Shown here: one piece after another, positions 37,405 through 47,400 of the stretch
Numbering within the stretch: the first letter of the stretch is position 1
Layout of the letters: every line of letters starts with the position of its first letter
Origin: Lysinibacillus sp. G4S2
GTDB taxonomy: Bacteria > Bacillota > Bacilli > Bacillales_A > Planococcaceae
Assembly: GCF_030348505.1 (NCBI RefSeq)
Contig: NZ_JAUCFJ010000002.1
Coordinates: 748,001-812,000 of the forward strand
DNA length: 64,000 bases
Direction of reading: 5' to 3'
Notes under the pieces: generated by a model
Database searches by the model: none
Told to the model about the DNA's origin: nothing
The model's input: only the letters and a program-made list of their open reading frames with translations
Program-made: the position numbers and the translations under genes

Positions 37405-37790
37405 GCGTTCTATCCGTCAGTTCGAAGGTCCAATCTGTCGCATCAGATCTTCTATCCGTCACCATGAAGGTAGATGTCGATATTTTTCAAAAGTTGGTTG
37501 ATAAATTAAAAAAGTTGGTTGATAAATTAAAATAGTTGGGTGATAAATCGATAAAGTTGGTCGATAAACAATCAAAAGTTCTCGGCAAATCTCAAAAGTG
37601 CAGCTCATTAAAGTTTTTGTCGCTGCCGTTGCGCTCCGCTCCACTTTCGCTGCAGAAAAGTGAGATTTTGCCCCAGCCTCTCTTTTTGTATATGGGGCGT
37701 TCTATCCGTAATATCAGATCTTCTATCCATCAGTTCGATGGTGCAATCCGTCACATCAGCTCATCTATCCGCCGCCTCTGTTTCTACAGG
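37405..37790 (+). repeat. Array 7, degenerate, with a duplicated 42-bp block
   Basis: Four to five 21-bp units AGTTGGTTGATAAATTAAA (37492-37580) form a short AT-rich array. Flanking them are two copies of a block starting GGGGCGTTCTATCCGT and TCTATCCGTCAGTTCGA (37400-37452 and 37692-37764) made of about 21-bp half-units. The whole fills a convergent junction and seems to be an old, eroded member of the array class. Confidence 0.65.
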
Positions 37791-37863
37791 CACAACGCGT
37801 AGTTCTTCAGCAGGAGTGTCGAGCATTTACCTCCAAAACAATATTTTAGAGCCGCCTTCACAG

Positions 37864-37893
37864 AAAAAAGCCGCCCTAATGATAGGACGACTT
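37864..37893 (-). terminator. Terminator of the glucosaminidase gene
   Basis: On the minus strand, GTCGTCCT pairs with AGGGCGGC around ATCATT and is followed by six T. Confidence 0.8.
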
Positions 37894-37898
37894 CTTAT

Positions 37899-40142
37899 TT
37901 ATTTTACAGTATTGATCACTTGTACATAGTCTTTGCTAACAAAAGCTGTTCCTGTATGCAGCTTATCAGAAAGAACCTCATACCAGCCGTTTGTAGCTGA
38001 GTTTGTGATGATAACAGGCATCCCGCTACGTGCATAAGTGAATAGTGGAGTATCGCCAGTAGATGCGCCTGTACGAACATTTAAGCCGTGTGTAGTTGTT
38101 AAGCCAATTGTGTATGGATTATTAGCATCCTTGAAGCCTAACGCTTTTTCAGCACGGTAGTAATGTCCTGTAATTTTTGCACCCCAGTATGGGTCAGAAG
38201 CGTATTTTACGTTAAAGCCAAGAGCTTTTGAACCAACTACAGCGCCGTTGGCAAAGTTTCTGCCTGGTGAACCACCTGGCGTGATATAGTTTGGCTGTAA
38301 AAACTTATCAACAAGCTCATTGATATTGGCAGCAATACTATCAAACTTTTTCTTTAGTGGATTAGTATCATACTCATACAAACCAAATAAGTTATTTAAG
38401 TTTTGTGCATTTGGACTCATACCATAAGCACTTTCATGCTGTGCAAGTGATAAAATAAGCATGGCATTAATTTGCGATTTTGCTTCTACTTCTTTTAATG
38501 TTTTGCCTAAACCTATTAATTTACTTTTCTTTGTTGCATCTTTATAAAGAGCAATCCCCGTACTTTCCATCTCAGCTAACTTCTGCATAATATAAGCATC
38601 AATTTCTTCTGCAGTATAGTGTGTTGTTGCACGAGCAGGTAAAAACTGATAGTAGTTATACGCGTCACCTTTAGAAGATCCATCTCCATTTGTGAAAGTG
38701 ATGCCGTTCCAGCTATAGTATTTTTCACCTGGCTTCATGAAAGAAGGTGCTTTTCCGTACACATAGCTAGAAGAATATTTATTTGTTTTGTAATCGTAGA
38801 GCGTGTGTTTAATTTCACCATTCTCATTTGTATAGTAAGAGCGACCTTTGCTCATTGCAAATGGGATTAATGTAACATCAGCCTGTTTTAAGTAACCAAC
38901 TTGACCAGCTAAACGTACTTTTACTTGTGTTTCATCACTGCTAAGGTATTCCATCTCTGTATTACCTGCAACAGCAATCGAGTCATTAATTGTTTCAGAT
39001 TTTAGTGCTACATAATTATTTGTCACTACATAGCCTGAAGACATTTTCACAATTTTATCATTTTGAACAATAACCTGTGTATTTTTTGTCATGGCCTTTT
39101 CAGCATCTGCAAAGGTAGCGAATCCTTGATTGCCAACTAGTGTGCCGTTTGAAATTTCCTTAATAACGTATTTAGAGGAGTTAGCATTTGGATCGTCAGT
39201 GTTCGAAGTGCCGCCGTTTGAATTGCCAGAGTTTGGATCGCCAGTGTTCGAAGTGCCGCCGTTTGTACTTCCGTTGTTAGAATCGCCAGCGTTTGAATTA
39301 CCGCCGTTTGTACTACCACCGTTAGAATTGCCAGCGTTTGAATTACCACCGTTCGTATTGCCGCCGTTTGTACTACCACCGTTAGAATTGCCAGCGTTTG
39401 AATTACCACTGTTCGAAGTGCCGCCGTTTGTACTTCCGCTGTTAGAATCACCAGCATTCGAATTACCACCGTTCGAAGTGCCACCGTTCGTATTGCCGCT
39501 GTTTGAATTACCGCCGTTCGAATTACCGGTATTTGAATCATCAGCAAGTGTCATTAAGCGGTGAACAAATGTAGCAGCTTGTCCAATAGTTGCATTTTTG
39601 GTAGGCATAAAGTTACCACCAGAGCCTTGAATGATTCCTAATTGGGCACCTATAGCTACTGCTTGGCGGTAGTCTTTAATAATAGATGCATTATCCTTAA
39701 AGGTAATTGTAGGAGTACCTTTAGGGATTTTTAAATAATCAATCGCTCTTTCTAGCATAATCGCCATATGCTGTCTTGAAATAGCGGCATTAGGCTTAAA
39801 TGTACCATCGCCGTAGCCAGTAATAATCCCAGCGGAAGCAGCAAGCTTAATATCTTTTGCGTACAAATGTGTTGCTGGGACATCTTTAAAGATTATGTTG
39901 CTTGATTCTTGAAGGTTCATGGCCTTTGCTAAATAAGAAGCGAATTCTCCGCGAGTCACATTAGCATTTGGACGATAACTTCCTTTTGCATCTTTTACTA
40001 ATGCATTTTTTGAAATTAAATAGCGAAGACCCTGTTCATGGGAATGTCCTGAAAGTTCATCAGCAGCAGATGCCATTTGGGGTTGCCAAAAAAGCATGCC
40101 GACTACAGTCATGAGCAATACAATGATTGATAGTTTTTTCAT
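37899..40142 (-). CDS. SLH-anchored glucosaminidase with Gly/Asn/Ser pentapeptide linker
   Basis: A 747-residue wall hydrolase. Signal peptide (to about 27); three SLH domains (30-200); a linker of about 23 pentapeptides of type GNSNG/GSTNG (205-320); a region of SH3-like segments (about 325-490); a glucosaminidase domain of the LytD/AtlA family (about 505-670) with LILSLAQHESAYGMS holding the catalytic Glu and LNNLFGLYEYD; a C-terminal SH3 domain (678-745). It should cut GlcNAc-MurNAc linkages in peptidoglycan. ATG 40142 follows AGGAGGG. The SLH end anchors it to the wall polymer and the flexible linker lets the enzyme reach glycan strands. Confidence 0.9.
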   Translation of the reverse strand: MKKLSIIVLLMTVVGMLFWQPQMASAADELSGHSHEQGLRYLISKNALVKDAKGSYRPNANVTRGEFASYLAKAMNLQESSNIIFKDVPATHLYAKDIKLAASAGIITGYGDGTFKPNAAISRQHMAIMLERAIDYLKIPKGTPTITFKDNASIIKDYRQAVAIGAQLGIIQGSGGNFMPTKNATIGQAATFVHRLMTLADDSNTGNSNGGNSNSGNTNGGTSNGGNSNAGDSNSGSTNGGTSNSGNSNAGNSNGGSTNGGNTNGGNSNAGNSNGGSTNGGNSNAGDSNNGSTNGGTSNTGDPNSGNSNGGTSNTDDPNANSSKYVIKEISNGTLVGNQGFATFADAEKAMTKNTQVIVQNDKIVKMSSGYVVTNNYVALKSETINDSIAVAGNTEMEYLSSDETQVKVRLAGQVGYLKQADVTLIPFAMSKGRSYYTNENGEIKHTLYDYKTNKYSSSYVYGKAPSFMKPGEKYYSWNGITFTNGDGSSKGDAYNYYQFLPARATTHYTAEEIDAYIMQKLAEMESTGIALYKDATKKSKLIGLGKTLKEVEAKSQINAMLILSLAQHESAYGMSPNAQNLNNLFGLYEYDTNPLKKKFDSIAANINELVDKFLQPNYITPGGSPGRNFANGAVVGSKALGFNVKYASDPYWGAKITGHYYRAEKALGFKDANNPYTIGLTTTHGLNVRTGASTGDTPLFTYARSGMPVIITNSATNGWYEVLSDKLHTGTAFVSKDYVQVINTVK
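39180..39530 (-). repeat. 15-bp coding repeats of the pentapeptide linker
   Basis: Tandem 15-bp units code for GNSNG-type pentapeptides inside the glucosaminidase gene. Low complexity also leaves open frames on the plus strand here, which are artefacts. Confidence 0.8.
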
Positions 40143-40379
40143 ATTTTACCCTCCTAAACTTCTACACCATTTTAACAAAGTTATAGGGTCACGATAAAGG
40201 TTAACGCTAGAAAAATCATAAAATGAGACTATATGAATAGTTTTCTTAACAATTACTATGAAACTGGAAAATAGCTTAAATGTTCCATAGCTATTTTGGC
40301 ATATTTTTGCTAATGTAATAGGAGTAAAACATGTGAAGGGAGAGTTGAGGGCTCTATATTACTTAAGAGCGCAAATAAA

Positions 40380-42644
40380 ATGAAAAAAATAGCAAAGAAT
40401 TTACTAGTTTTAGTTGTATTATTGTCAATGGTTGTTAGTCCGTTAAATGCTTATGCAGCTCAAACGGTCAAGAAGGAATATCCATTATCAAAAGGTGTGC
40501 AGTATAAACAATATACATACAGCAATACCTATACAAATTCTATTAATCATCTTCAGATTGATTTAACTGAACCAAATACAGAAGTACAATTAGGTATGCC
40601 TGCAACAGTCAATGGCAAAGAATCGACAGTAGCGAATGCTAATCGTAATTCACGCGAGGGAAATCGTGTAGTTGGTGCTATTAATGCAAGCTTTTTTAAT
40701 ATGTCAGAAGGTTACCCATTATTTTTACTAGCTAAAGATAATGTTATTTTTAACGGTGGTGCAGTTTCAAACGGCTCCGATCAATATATGAATGTCCCTA
40801 CAGCTTTTGGGATGACAGCAGATGGCCGCGGTGCGATTGACTATTTTGATTTTGATGTAACACTTTCTCATAAAGGCACAAATTATGACATGACAGGAAT
40901 GAATCGTGAACGTAATATAAACGAATCGATTGTTTACACACCACAATTTTATAGTAAAACAACAAATACAAATGAATACGGTTTTGAAATTGTAGTAGAT
41001 ACAGGTGCTCCAATTACTGAAAATAAATTTGGTCAAACGTTAACAGGAAAAGTGACAAAAATTACACCATATGGATCAAAAGAAAAAATATCCATTCCTC
41101 CAACTGGCTTTGTCGTTTCTTTACAAGGTGGAGATTGGCACAGTAAGCTAAGTCAAATTGCACTTGGAGATGAGCTGAGTGTTAACTTCTCAATTGATAA
41201 GCAGTGGCAGGATGCAAAATTTATCATGGCAAGTGGTCCGTATTTAGTAAAAGATAATAAGCCTTACATTATGATGAGCACATCTAGCTCTCGCGCAAAA
41301 GAGGTTGCGCCACGCACAGTTGTAGCGACAAGTGATAATGGAAAAAAAGTACACTTTATTACTGTTGATGGACGTCAGAGCCATAGTAAAGGGATGAATA
41401 TGGTTCAACTCGCTAACTATTTAGTGTCGCTCGGTGTTGAACGAGCAATTAACTTAGACGGTGGCGGCTCAACAACAATGGGTATTCGAAATTACGGTAA
41501 TAATAATGTCGTATTAGCGAACCTACCATCCAATTCAGGAAACACACAACGTCTTGTGTCCGCAACATTACAAGCTGTTAGTACGGCACCAACAGGTAAA
41601 GGAAGATATATTGACTATAAAAATAGTACAAGCAATGCAACTCTTTTAGAAGGTGCTTCGTCTAGTATAGCAGTAAAATATGTTTTAGATGAAAATTATA
41701 ATGCACTTCCACTTGATGGTCATTTATCGTTAACATCTGAGAATAATACTTTAAACGTTAACGGCTTAAGCTATACTGCAACGAAAGCCGGCAATGATCG
41801 TATTTTCATCAACCATGATGGCACTGCTGTTCAATCATTCCAAGTGAAAGTAGTAGATGCTCCGGCAGCAATGAACATTGCACCAACATCAAAAACAGTG
41901 AATTCTGGCGAAACTGTCAAATTTACTATGGATGCAAAGGATGACGGTGGTAAACCTCTAGTTTACAATCCATCACAAGTGAAATGGTCTGTAGAAGGAA
42001 ATATCGGTACCATTACTAATGACGGTAAGTTTACAGCCAAAAATCCAGGTGCTACTGGTAATGTAGTTGCGACTTTAGGAACAAAAAGTGTAAAGGCTCC
42101 GGTGACTGTAGCAGCTGCTGGATTGTTTAAAGATATTCCAAATAATTATGTGTACTATAAAGAAATTGAGTATTTAACAAAAAATAATATTATTACAGGT
42201 CAAGCAGATGGCACATTTAGACCGAATGATAAACTTACACGTGCACATGCGGCAGTTATTATTAGTCGCGCACTTGGTTTAGATACATCAAACGTAAAAA
42301 ATTCAGGCTTTAAGGATATTCCTGCGAATCACGTTTATTATAAACAAATCGCAGCTGTAGTTGAGGCTGGTATTATGAGTGGTAAAGGCGGTAATACCTT
42401 TGATCCAAATGGTACTTTAACGCGTGCACAAATGGCGAAGGTTGTAGCATTAGCTTATGATCTAGAAGGAACAAGTAACATTAACTTTAAAGATGTATCG
42501 AAGGATCATTGGGCATACCCATATGTTCAGCAACTAGCTGCAAATGATATAACTACTGGCTATGGTGATAACACTTTTAGACCAAATGAAGCGATTAGTC
42601 GCGCTCATTTTGGATTATTCCTTTATAGAGCAATCCATCAATAA
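40380..42644 (+). CDS. Phosphodiester glycosidase (NAGPA domain) with C-terminal SLH domains
   Basis: A 754-residue exported protein: signal peptide (to about 27), a phosphodiester glycosidase/NAGPA-like domain (about 85-400), Ig/Big-2-like beta domains (about 405-575) and three SLH domains (580-754). Family motifs are GAINASFF, APRTVVATSDN, FITVDGRQ and INLDGGGSTTM. Related enzymes remove GlcNAc linked through phosphodiesters; in Gram-positive walls they may trim teichoic-type or other phosphodiester polymers. It starts at ATG 40380 with only a weak AAGAGC site. Divergent from the glucosaminidase gene. Confidence 0.88.
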   Translation: MKKIAKNLLVLVVLLSMVVSPLNAYAAQTVKKEYPLSKGVQYKQYTYSNTYTNSINHLQIDLTEPNTEVQLGMPATVNGKESTVANANRNSREGNRVVGAINASFFNMSEGYPLFLLAKDNVIFNGGAVSNGSDQYMNVPTAFGMTADGRGAIDYFDFDVTLSHKGTNYDMTGMNRERNINESIVYTPQFYSKTTNTNEYGFEIVVDTGAPITENKFGQTLTGKVTKITPYGSKEKISIPPTGFVVSLQGGDWHSKLSQIALGDELSVNFSIDKQWQDAKFIMASGPYLVKDNKPYIMMSTSSSRAKEVAPRTVVATSDNGKKVHFITVDGRQSHSKGMNMVQLANYLVSLGVERAINLDGGGSTTMGIRNYGNNNVVLANLPSNSGNTQRLVSATLQAVSTAPTGKGRYIDYKNSTSNATLLEGASSSIAVKYVLDENYNALPLDGHLSLTSENNTLNVNGLSYTATKAGNDRIFINHDGTAVQSFQVKVVDAPAAMNIAPTSKTVNSGETVKFTMDAKDDGGKPLVYNPSQVKWSVEGNIGTITNDGKFTAKNPGATGNVVATLGTKSVKAPVTVAAAGLFKDIPNNYVYYKEIEYLTKNNIITGQADGTFRPNDKLTRAHAAVIISRALGLDTSNVKNSGFKDIPANHVYYKQIAAVVEAGIMSGKGGNTFDPNGTLTRAQMAKVVALAYDLEGTSNINFKDVSKDHWAYPYVQQLAANDITTGYGDNTFRPNEAISRAHFGLFLYRAIHQ

Positions 42645-42674
42645 CAGTAGTCATTAAAGAAAGGCTTTGCATTT

Positions 42675-42718
42675 AATAGCAAACTAGTAGTTAAACCTAG
42701 TTTGCTATTTTTGTTTTT
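42675..42718 (+). terminator. Terminator after the phosphodiester glycosidase
   Basis: A perfect 13-bp stem AATAGCAAACTAG / CTAGTTTGCTATT followed by TTTGTTTTT. Confidence 0.85.
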
Positions 42719-42841
42719 AAATCAAAGGGAGTCGTAGTAGATAGAAATCTAGTTGATTTTTTACCATATTGCAAGAACTATATTACCTTTTAAAGCTTAC
42801 TTTTTTTTTACTATTTTTAAAAAGAAAGAAAATCTACAATT

Positions 42842-42851
42842 ATGGTATAAT
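42842..42851 (+). promoter_or_regulatory. csaB operon promoter (extended -10)
   Basis: TATGGTATAAT provides TGN plus a perfect TATAAT about 30 bp before the csaB start. No good -35 is visible. Confidence 0.45.
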
Positions 42852-42883
42852 CTCAGTATTAAAAAGTAAAAGGATGTTTTTTA

Positions 42884-44029
42884 ATGAAAATAGGCATTGT
42901 GGGGAATTACGGCAATGATAATAATGGTGATGAATCAATATTATACGGCATTCTTCAACAAGTAAAACAAACATTTTCGGTAACTAGTGATGACATTACC
43001 GTTTTTAGTAATAACACACAACAAACATCCGAACGTTATGGGGTACACAGCTATCCGTTGTATTACAGAAAGAGTAATTTATTTAAAACGTTTATCCATA
43101 CTTATAAAAACAATAAACAATATGTATCCACATTTGACCTCCTCATCATTGGTGGTGGTGGTATTTTAATGGATTTCTATAAACGTGAGGCTCACCTGTA
43201 TGGAGCGTATGCAATGATGGCTAAACAAAGTAATGTTCCCTACATTATTTACGGATGTGGCGCTGGACCACTCGATACGATTTCAGGAAAAATCAGTATT
43301 CGCGCGATGTGTCGTTATGCAGCAAGTATTTCTGTACGTGACCCTCAGTCTAAAGAGCTTTTGCAAAGTATTGGGGTAAAAAAGTCAATAGAAGTTATTG
43401 GTGATCCTGCATTTACATTAAAAGGGGATCGCCAAAATTACGCCGATAAACCAATTAAAATAGGTGTCTCAGCAGTTCCATACTATAATGCAAACTATTG
43501 GCCAGAGGGAAATGTTGAAAAATATGATGCGTACATTACAGGCATGGCGAAAAATTTAGATTATGTAATTTCTGAGCATAATGTAGAAGTTACGTTTTTT
43601 GCCACTAAATTCCCGCAAGACGTTACTGTGACGAAGGATATTCAGAGAAAGATGCAGCGACGTGAACATACAGAAATTATTGAAGAGAATTTGGTGCCAG
43701 AGCGATTACTTGAGGTGACTGAGGAGCAGGATATTATTATCGGTACACGTCTACACTCGCTTATTTTGGCAACTAATTCGGAAACTCCGATAATTGCGAT
43801 ATCCTATCATACAAAAGTACAGGATTTTATGTCCTTTGTAGGCGCATCAGATCGTTGCTTGCAAATGCAGGATATAGAGGATGATGAGAAGGCTCTATCC
43901 ACATTAGTTGGCAAACTAAGTAGCAATTGGAAGCAGTCAATTGCAGAGACGAAACAAATTGCTACCCATATTCATAAAGAGGCCATGCATGGTCAGGAAT
44001 TAATGAAAAAGGCAGTGACACGTCTATGA
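42884..44029 (+). CDS. csaB: Polysaccharide pyruvyl transferase CsaB
   Basis: A 381-residue cytoplasmic enzyme matching CsaB in length and motifs: GNYGNDNNGDESIL at the N-terminus, LLIIGGGGILMDFYKR near 88, YGCGAGPLD near 123, and IIIGTRLHSLILA near 287 with the conserved His. It transfers pyruvate from phosphoenolpyruvate to ManNAc of the secondary cell wall polymer, forming the ketal that SLH domains recognise. It is first of three genes that overlap by 4 bp (ATGA), indicating translational coupling with the glycosyltransferase. In this window full of SLH proteins it is the enzyme on which their anchoring depends. Confidence 0.93.
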   Translation: MKIGIVGNYGNDNNGDESILYGILQQVKQTFSVTSDDITVFSNNTQQTSERYGVHSYPLYYRKSNLFKTFIHTYKNNKQYVSTFDLLIIGGGGILMDFYKREAHLYGAYAMMAKQSNVPYIIYGCGAGPLDTISGKISIRAMCRYAASISVRDPQSKELLQSIGVKKSIEVIGDPAFTLKGDRQNYADKPIKIGVSAVPYYNANYWPEGNVEKYDAYITGMAKNLDYVISEHNVEVTFFATKFPQDVTVTKDIQRKMQRREHTEIIEENLVPERLLEVTEEQDIIIGTRLHSLILATNSETPIIAISYHTKVQDFMSFVGASDRCLQMQDIEDDEKALSTLVGKLSSNWKQSIAETKQIATHIHKEAMHGQELMKKAVTRL

Positions 44030-45126
44030 AAAAAGTACTCGTCATTAGTAATATGTATCCAACATCTGATCATTTATCATTCGGTATTTTTGTGAAAAAT
44101 CAAGTCACTGCACTTGAAAAAGCAGGACTAGACGTAGATATATCAGTAAATACAAATCCGGCGACAGGTAAGAAAAACACCATTATGAAATATACAAAAT
44201 GGGGCTTATCGACATTGATGAAAGGCTTGAAAAACAGAAAGTCTATTGATGTCACACATGCACATTATGTGTTCCCATCTGGTATGCTGTCGTTGCTATT
44301 AAAGAAAATGTTTGGTATACCGTTTATCGTTACAGCACATGGCGGCGATATTGAGCGTATGGCGAAAAAGAGTACAAGGATTCGCAATTGGACAGCTAGT
44401 ATTTTACGTGAAAGTGAACATGTTATCGCAGTAGGCCCTGTCTTAGCTCAACAAATTGAACAAGATTTTGGGATTGAAAAAGGTAAAATCTCTATCGTTA
44501 GCATGGGTGTGAATCGTGAGGTTTTCACAAAAGGAAGTCAAGCAGCAGTGTGCAAAGAACTGCAATTAGCTTCTGAGCCATTCAGATTTTTGTTTGTAGG
44601 AAATGTTATTAAGCAAAAAGGCGTTGAGGAGCTATTACAAGCTTTCCAAATGCTAAAAACAAAAGTATCTCGTCCTTTAGAGTTAATTCTTGTTGGTTCT
44701 AGAAGAGACCAAGCATTTTTCCAATCCTTGCAACCATTAATCAGTGAAGACGTCAAATTTATAGATCCACTAAAACAACAAGAACTAGTGAAGTGGTTCC
44801 AAGCAAGTGATGTCTTTGTATTACCATCCCATTTAGAAGGTTTTGGGTTAGTGGCATTAGAGGCTTTAGCGACAGATACACCTGTTATTGCTTCGAATGT
44901 AGGTGGACTTGTATCTTTGCTTGGAGAAGGCGCAGGGCATTTAGTGGAGCCCGAAAACGCTATGGTTTTATCTGAGGAGATGCTGCGTGCAGTGAACACG
45001 CCAAAAAATCAATATATGAATCGTGAAGCGGTCGACAAAGTATTAGCCATTCACGATGAAAAAAATATAACAGCTCGCTGTATAGCGATTTATAAGTCGG
45101 CCGTCGAAGGTAGGGATGGCTTATGA
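44026..45126 (+). CDS. GT4-family glycosyltransferase
   Basis: A 366-residue GT-B glycosyltransferase of family 4. The N-terminal domain has VISNMYPTSDHLSFG and VTAHGGDIERM; the C-terminal domain has FLFVGNVIKQKGVEELL, the acidic EX7E motif in SHLEGFGLVALEALA, and TPVIASNVGG. It overlaps csaB by 4 bp and murJ by 4 bp. It probably adds a sugar to the lipid-linked repeat of the secondary wall polymer. Donor and acceptor cannot be inferred. Confidence 0.87.
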   Translation: MKKVLVISNMYPTSDHLSFGIFVKNQVTALEKAGLDVDISVNTNPATGKKNTIMKYTKWGLSTLMKGLKNRKSIDVTHAHYVFPSGMLSLLLKKMFGIPFIVTAHGGDIERMAKKSTRIRNWTASILRESEHVIAVGPVLAQQIEQDFGIEKGKISIVSMGVNREVFTKGSQAAVCKELQLASEPFRFLFVGNVIKQKGVEELLQAFQMLKTKVSRPLELILVGSRRDQAFFQSLQPLISEDVKFIDPLKQQELVKWFQASDVFVLPSHLEGFGLVALEALATDTPVIASNVGGLVSLLGEGAGHLVEPENAMVLSEEMLRAVNTPKNQYMNREAVDKVLAIHDEKNITARCIAIYKSAVEGRDGL

Positions 45127-46649
45127 ATAAGTTTATAAAATTAATTGGGGCAGTTGCGATTATTAATGTTGTGGCCCGTGTTTTCGGATTTTTACGTGAA
45201 ATGATTATCGCATACCAATTTGGTACTGGCCATACTTCCGACAGTATTTCTACTGCGTATATGATTCCAAACTTTTTATATTTAGTAGTTGGAGGAGCAT
45301 TTACAACAGTTTTTATTTCTATTTATAACCGAGAATCAACGGACAAAGGACTATTCGTAAAGCAGTCGTTTACAATAGTTGCTGTGACAGCGACAATAAT
45401 GACATTGATTGGGATGATCTTTGCTGATCCAATTTTAGATAGCTTTAAAACCGATAAGATTGTTAGCGAAGAAGAAGTGGCTTTAACAAGAGATCTTTAT
45501 TTGTGGATGATGCCATCATCTATATTTCTTGTGTTATCTTCTTGGTATAGCGGTTTACTAAATGTAAATCAAAAATTTCATTTATCAAGCTTTGCCATTT
45601 TAATTTACAATGCGGTTTTCTTACTGATCGCAGTTGTATTATCGCAAACTATCGGCCCGATTGGATATGGTATTAGCGCATTTGCGAGCGCAATACTAAT
45701 GGTGTATTTCTTAGTTATCGGTTACCGTAAATTAGATTCGTTTAAGGTAGGATTGTCTTTTAAACAAAATGTATCAACAAAAGAGTTGTGGATAATGGTT
45801 GTACCTATTATGCTTGGCGGTGCAACGGTTCAACTTTATGCACTACTACAGCGCTATATAGCAGGGCTATTATCATTAGAAGGAGCAGTATCATCTGTTA
45901 ACTATGCTTCTAAGTTGATGCAATTCCCACAAGCTATATTAATTACGGCAGTAACGACAGTTATTTATCCAATTTTAAGTCAAAAGGAAGCTGATAATGA
46001 CCATGCTTCTATAAAAAGCTTATATTCAAAGGGATTACATTACTTGTTACTATTACTTGCTCCAGTGACAATTTTCTCTTATTTTTATTCAACTAGTTTA
46101 ATTCAAGTTGTTTTCGAATACAGCAATTTTAATGCGAAGTCAACGGCTGCAACAGCGCCGGTACTTGCCGTCTTCGTACTTTCTATGTATTTCCTTGCAG
46201 CAAACGGATACATTACACGCTTTTACTATGCAAAGGGTGACTCAATGGCACCTGTAATATTTAGTTTACTAAATGTATTTGGAGTAAATATTGCAGTTAT
46301 TTTCTTAATGGTAGATTCAACTGGAGTAGTTTCAATTGCATGGGGGACTTTAATAAGTTCCATTGTGAACTTTATCATGCTTGTAGTGTATGCAAGCATT
46401 AAATATGATCTGAAAATGGGTATTTTCAGCAAAGAGCTACAATTTTTCAGAGCATTACCACCATTGATCGTTATCACGATTGTTATGTACTTTTCAAGCG
46501 AGTATTTAGTATTTGATAACAAGTGGGTAACTTTCATTGTAGGTCTTGTTATTTTTAGTGCTGTGCTTGCAGGCTCCTATTTATTATTTGGAGTGAAGGA
46601 AGTTAAAGAATTTAGTGATAAACTAAAAAGAAAACTTTTAAAACAATAG
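45123..46649 (+). CDS. MurJ/MviN-like lipid-linked oligosaccharide flippase
   Basis: A 508-residue protein with about fourteen membrane helices of the MOP superfamily. The N-terminus has VARVFGFLREMIIAYQFG and VGGAFTTVFISIY, signatures of MurJ. Third gene of the csaB operon. It may be a lipid II flippase, but its linkage to csaB and a glycosyltransferase suggests that it moves the undecaprenyl-linked unit of the secondary wall polymer outward for the Wzy-like polymerase. Confidence 0.82.
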   Translation: MNKFIKLIGAVAIINVVARVFGFLREMIIAYQFGTGHTSDSISTAYMIPNFLYLVVGGAFTTVFISIYNRESTDKGLFVKQSFTIVAVTATIMTLIGMIFADPILDSFKTDKIVSEEEVALTRDLYLWMMPSSIFLVLSSWYSGLLNVNQKFHLSSFAILIYNAVFLLIAVVLSQTIGPIGYGISAFASAILMVYFLVIGYRKLDSFKVGLSFKQNVSTKELWIMVVPIMLGGATVQLYALLQRYIAGLLSLEGAVSSVNYASKLMQFPQAILITAVTTVIYPILSQKEADNDHASIKSLYSKGLHYLLLLLAPVTIFSYFYSTSLIQVVFEYSNFNAKSTAATAPVLAVFVLSMYFLAANGYITRFYYAKGDSMAPVIFSLLNVFGVNIAVIFLMVDSTGVVSIAWGTLISSIVNFIMLVVYASIKYDLKMGIFSKELQFFRALPPLIVITIVMYFSSEYLVFDNKWVTFIVGLVIFSAVLAGSYLLFGVKEVKEFSDKLKRKLLKQ

Positions 46650-46654
46650 CAAAA

Positions 46655-46694
46655 AAGTGGGTATCTTAGAAGAAATTCTTTGATACCCTTTTTG
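46655..46694 (+). terminator. Terminator of the csaB operon
   Basis: AAGTGGGTATC with GATACCCTTTTT arms and an AAGAAATTCTT inner palindrome, then T-rich sequence. Confidence 0.75.
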
Positions 46695-46734
46695 TATTTA
46701 GCTGGGTTATTCCAGGAAAGTCAGGGATGGCATT

Positions 46735-46866
46735 TTTAAACGTATGCCATGTTGTTTGGAGTAAGTCTAGATGACTCCTTAGATCGTCACAGATGAGGCC
46801 TGGAGCGAAGTGAAGCGGCTCATTGGATGCACTTAGTCGGAACGGAAATAACCCTGATGATGAGCC
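46735..46866 (+). repeat. MITE-like dispersed repeat, copy 6 (degenerate)
   Basis: Contains GACTCCTTAGATCG, GCCTGGAGCGAAGTGAAGC, GGCTCATTGGATGC and GTCGGAACGGAAAT and ends GATGATGAGCC. Left end lost. Confidence 0.65.
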
Positions 46867-46872
46867 ATTTAT

Positions 46873-47017
46873 CCGCATTAACGGGCAGTAACTTTATCAG
46901 TACCAAAAGCGAAGTGTCAGGTACAAGGCTTCCACTTCAAGGTGTGAGATTAACTGCCCATAAAAGCCCGATTGGTGAAGACTAATAATCAGTGTGGCCC
47001 ACTGATTAAAGTTTCAC
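46873..47017 (+). repeat. Second dispersed structured repeat, copy 1
   Basis: Starts GCATTAACGGGCAGTAA and ends CACTGATTAAAGTTTCAC. Inner blocks GAAGTGTCAGGTAC, TTAACTGCCC (pairing with the start) and CCGATTGGTGAA match the copy at 52809-52952. Arms CAGTG/CACTG form a terminal hairpin. Confidence 0.75.
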
Positions 47018-47255
47018 TTTATTTTTAAGTAAGGAAATAAAATTCGGATTAGTTAGACAATATAAGTACTTGTTGCAAAAAAAATGTCATATTCATAATA
47101 TTTTATAGTAAAAAAATAGGGGCTGTATTATAATAATTTTATTCAGATAGCGTGGTATTTTTTAACTTATTTCAGCATTCATTTCCCCTTCTATAGGTGG
47201 TAATAAGTTAAAGCCTCTGGTGGATGAAAAAATGGATTATTTCGGCATCACTTAG
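47018..47255. other. AT-rich gap between repeats
   Basis: AT-rich DNA between the second-family repeat and MITE-like copy 7. No gene recognised. Confidence 0.4.
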
Positions 47256-47324
47256 GATCATCACCAAAAATTGTGAATGAGCCCAGGTGGAACGGAAATC
47301 AACCACACGTTATGGTGATGAGCC
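47256..47324 (+). repeat. MITE-like dispersed repeat, copy 7 (short)
   Basis: A 69-bp copy with both ends, ATCATCACCAAAAATTGTG and CACACGTTATGGTGATGAGCC, and only the GGAACGGAAATCAACC part of the body. Confidence 0.78.
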
Positions 47325-47400
47325 GGACATATAGATAATTTGGAATTAATTAGTATTAATAATACTTGAAGGAACTACAATCTAAGATAAGGTGGAAAGT

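Noticed and set aside
39130-39564. Plus-strand frame of 144 codons rich in Glu-Leu-Pro
   Set aside because: Antisense of the GNSNG coding repeat; low complexity, no ribosome site.
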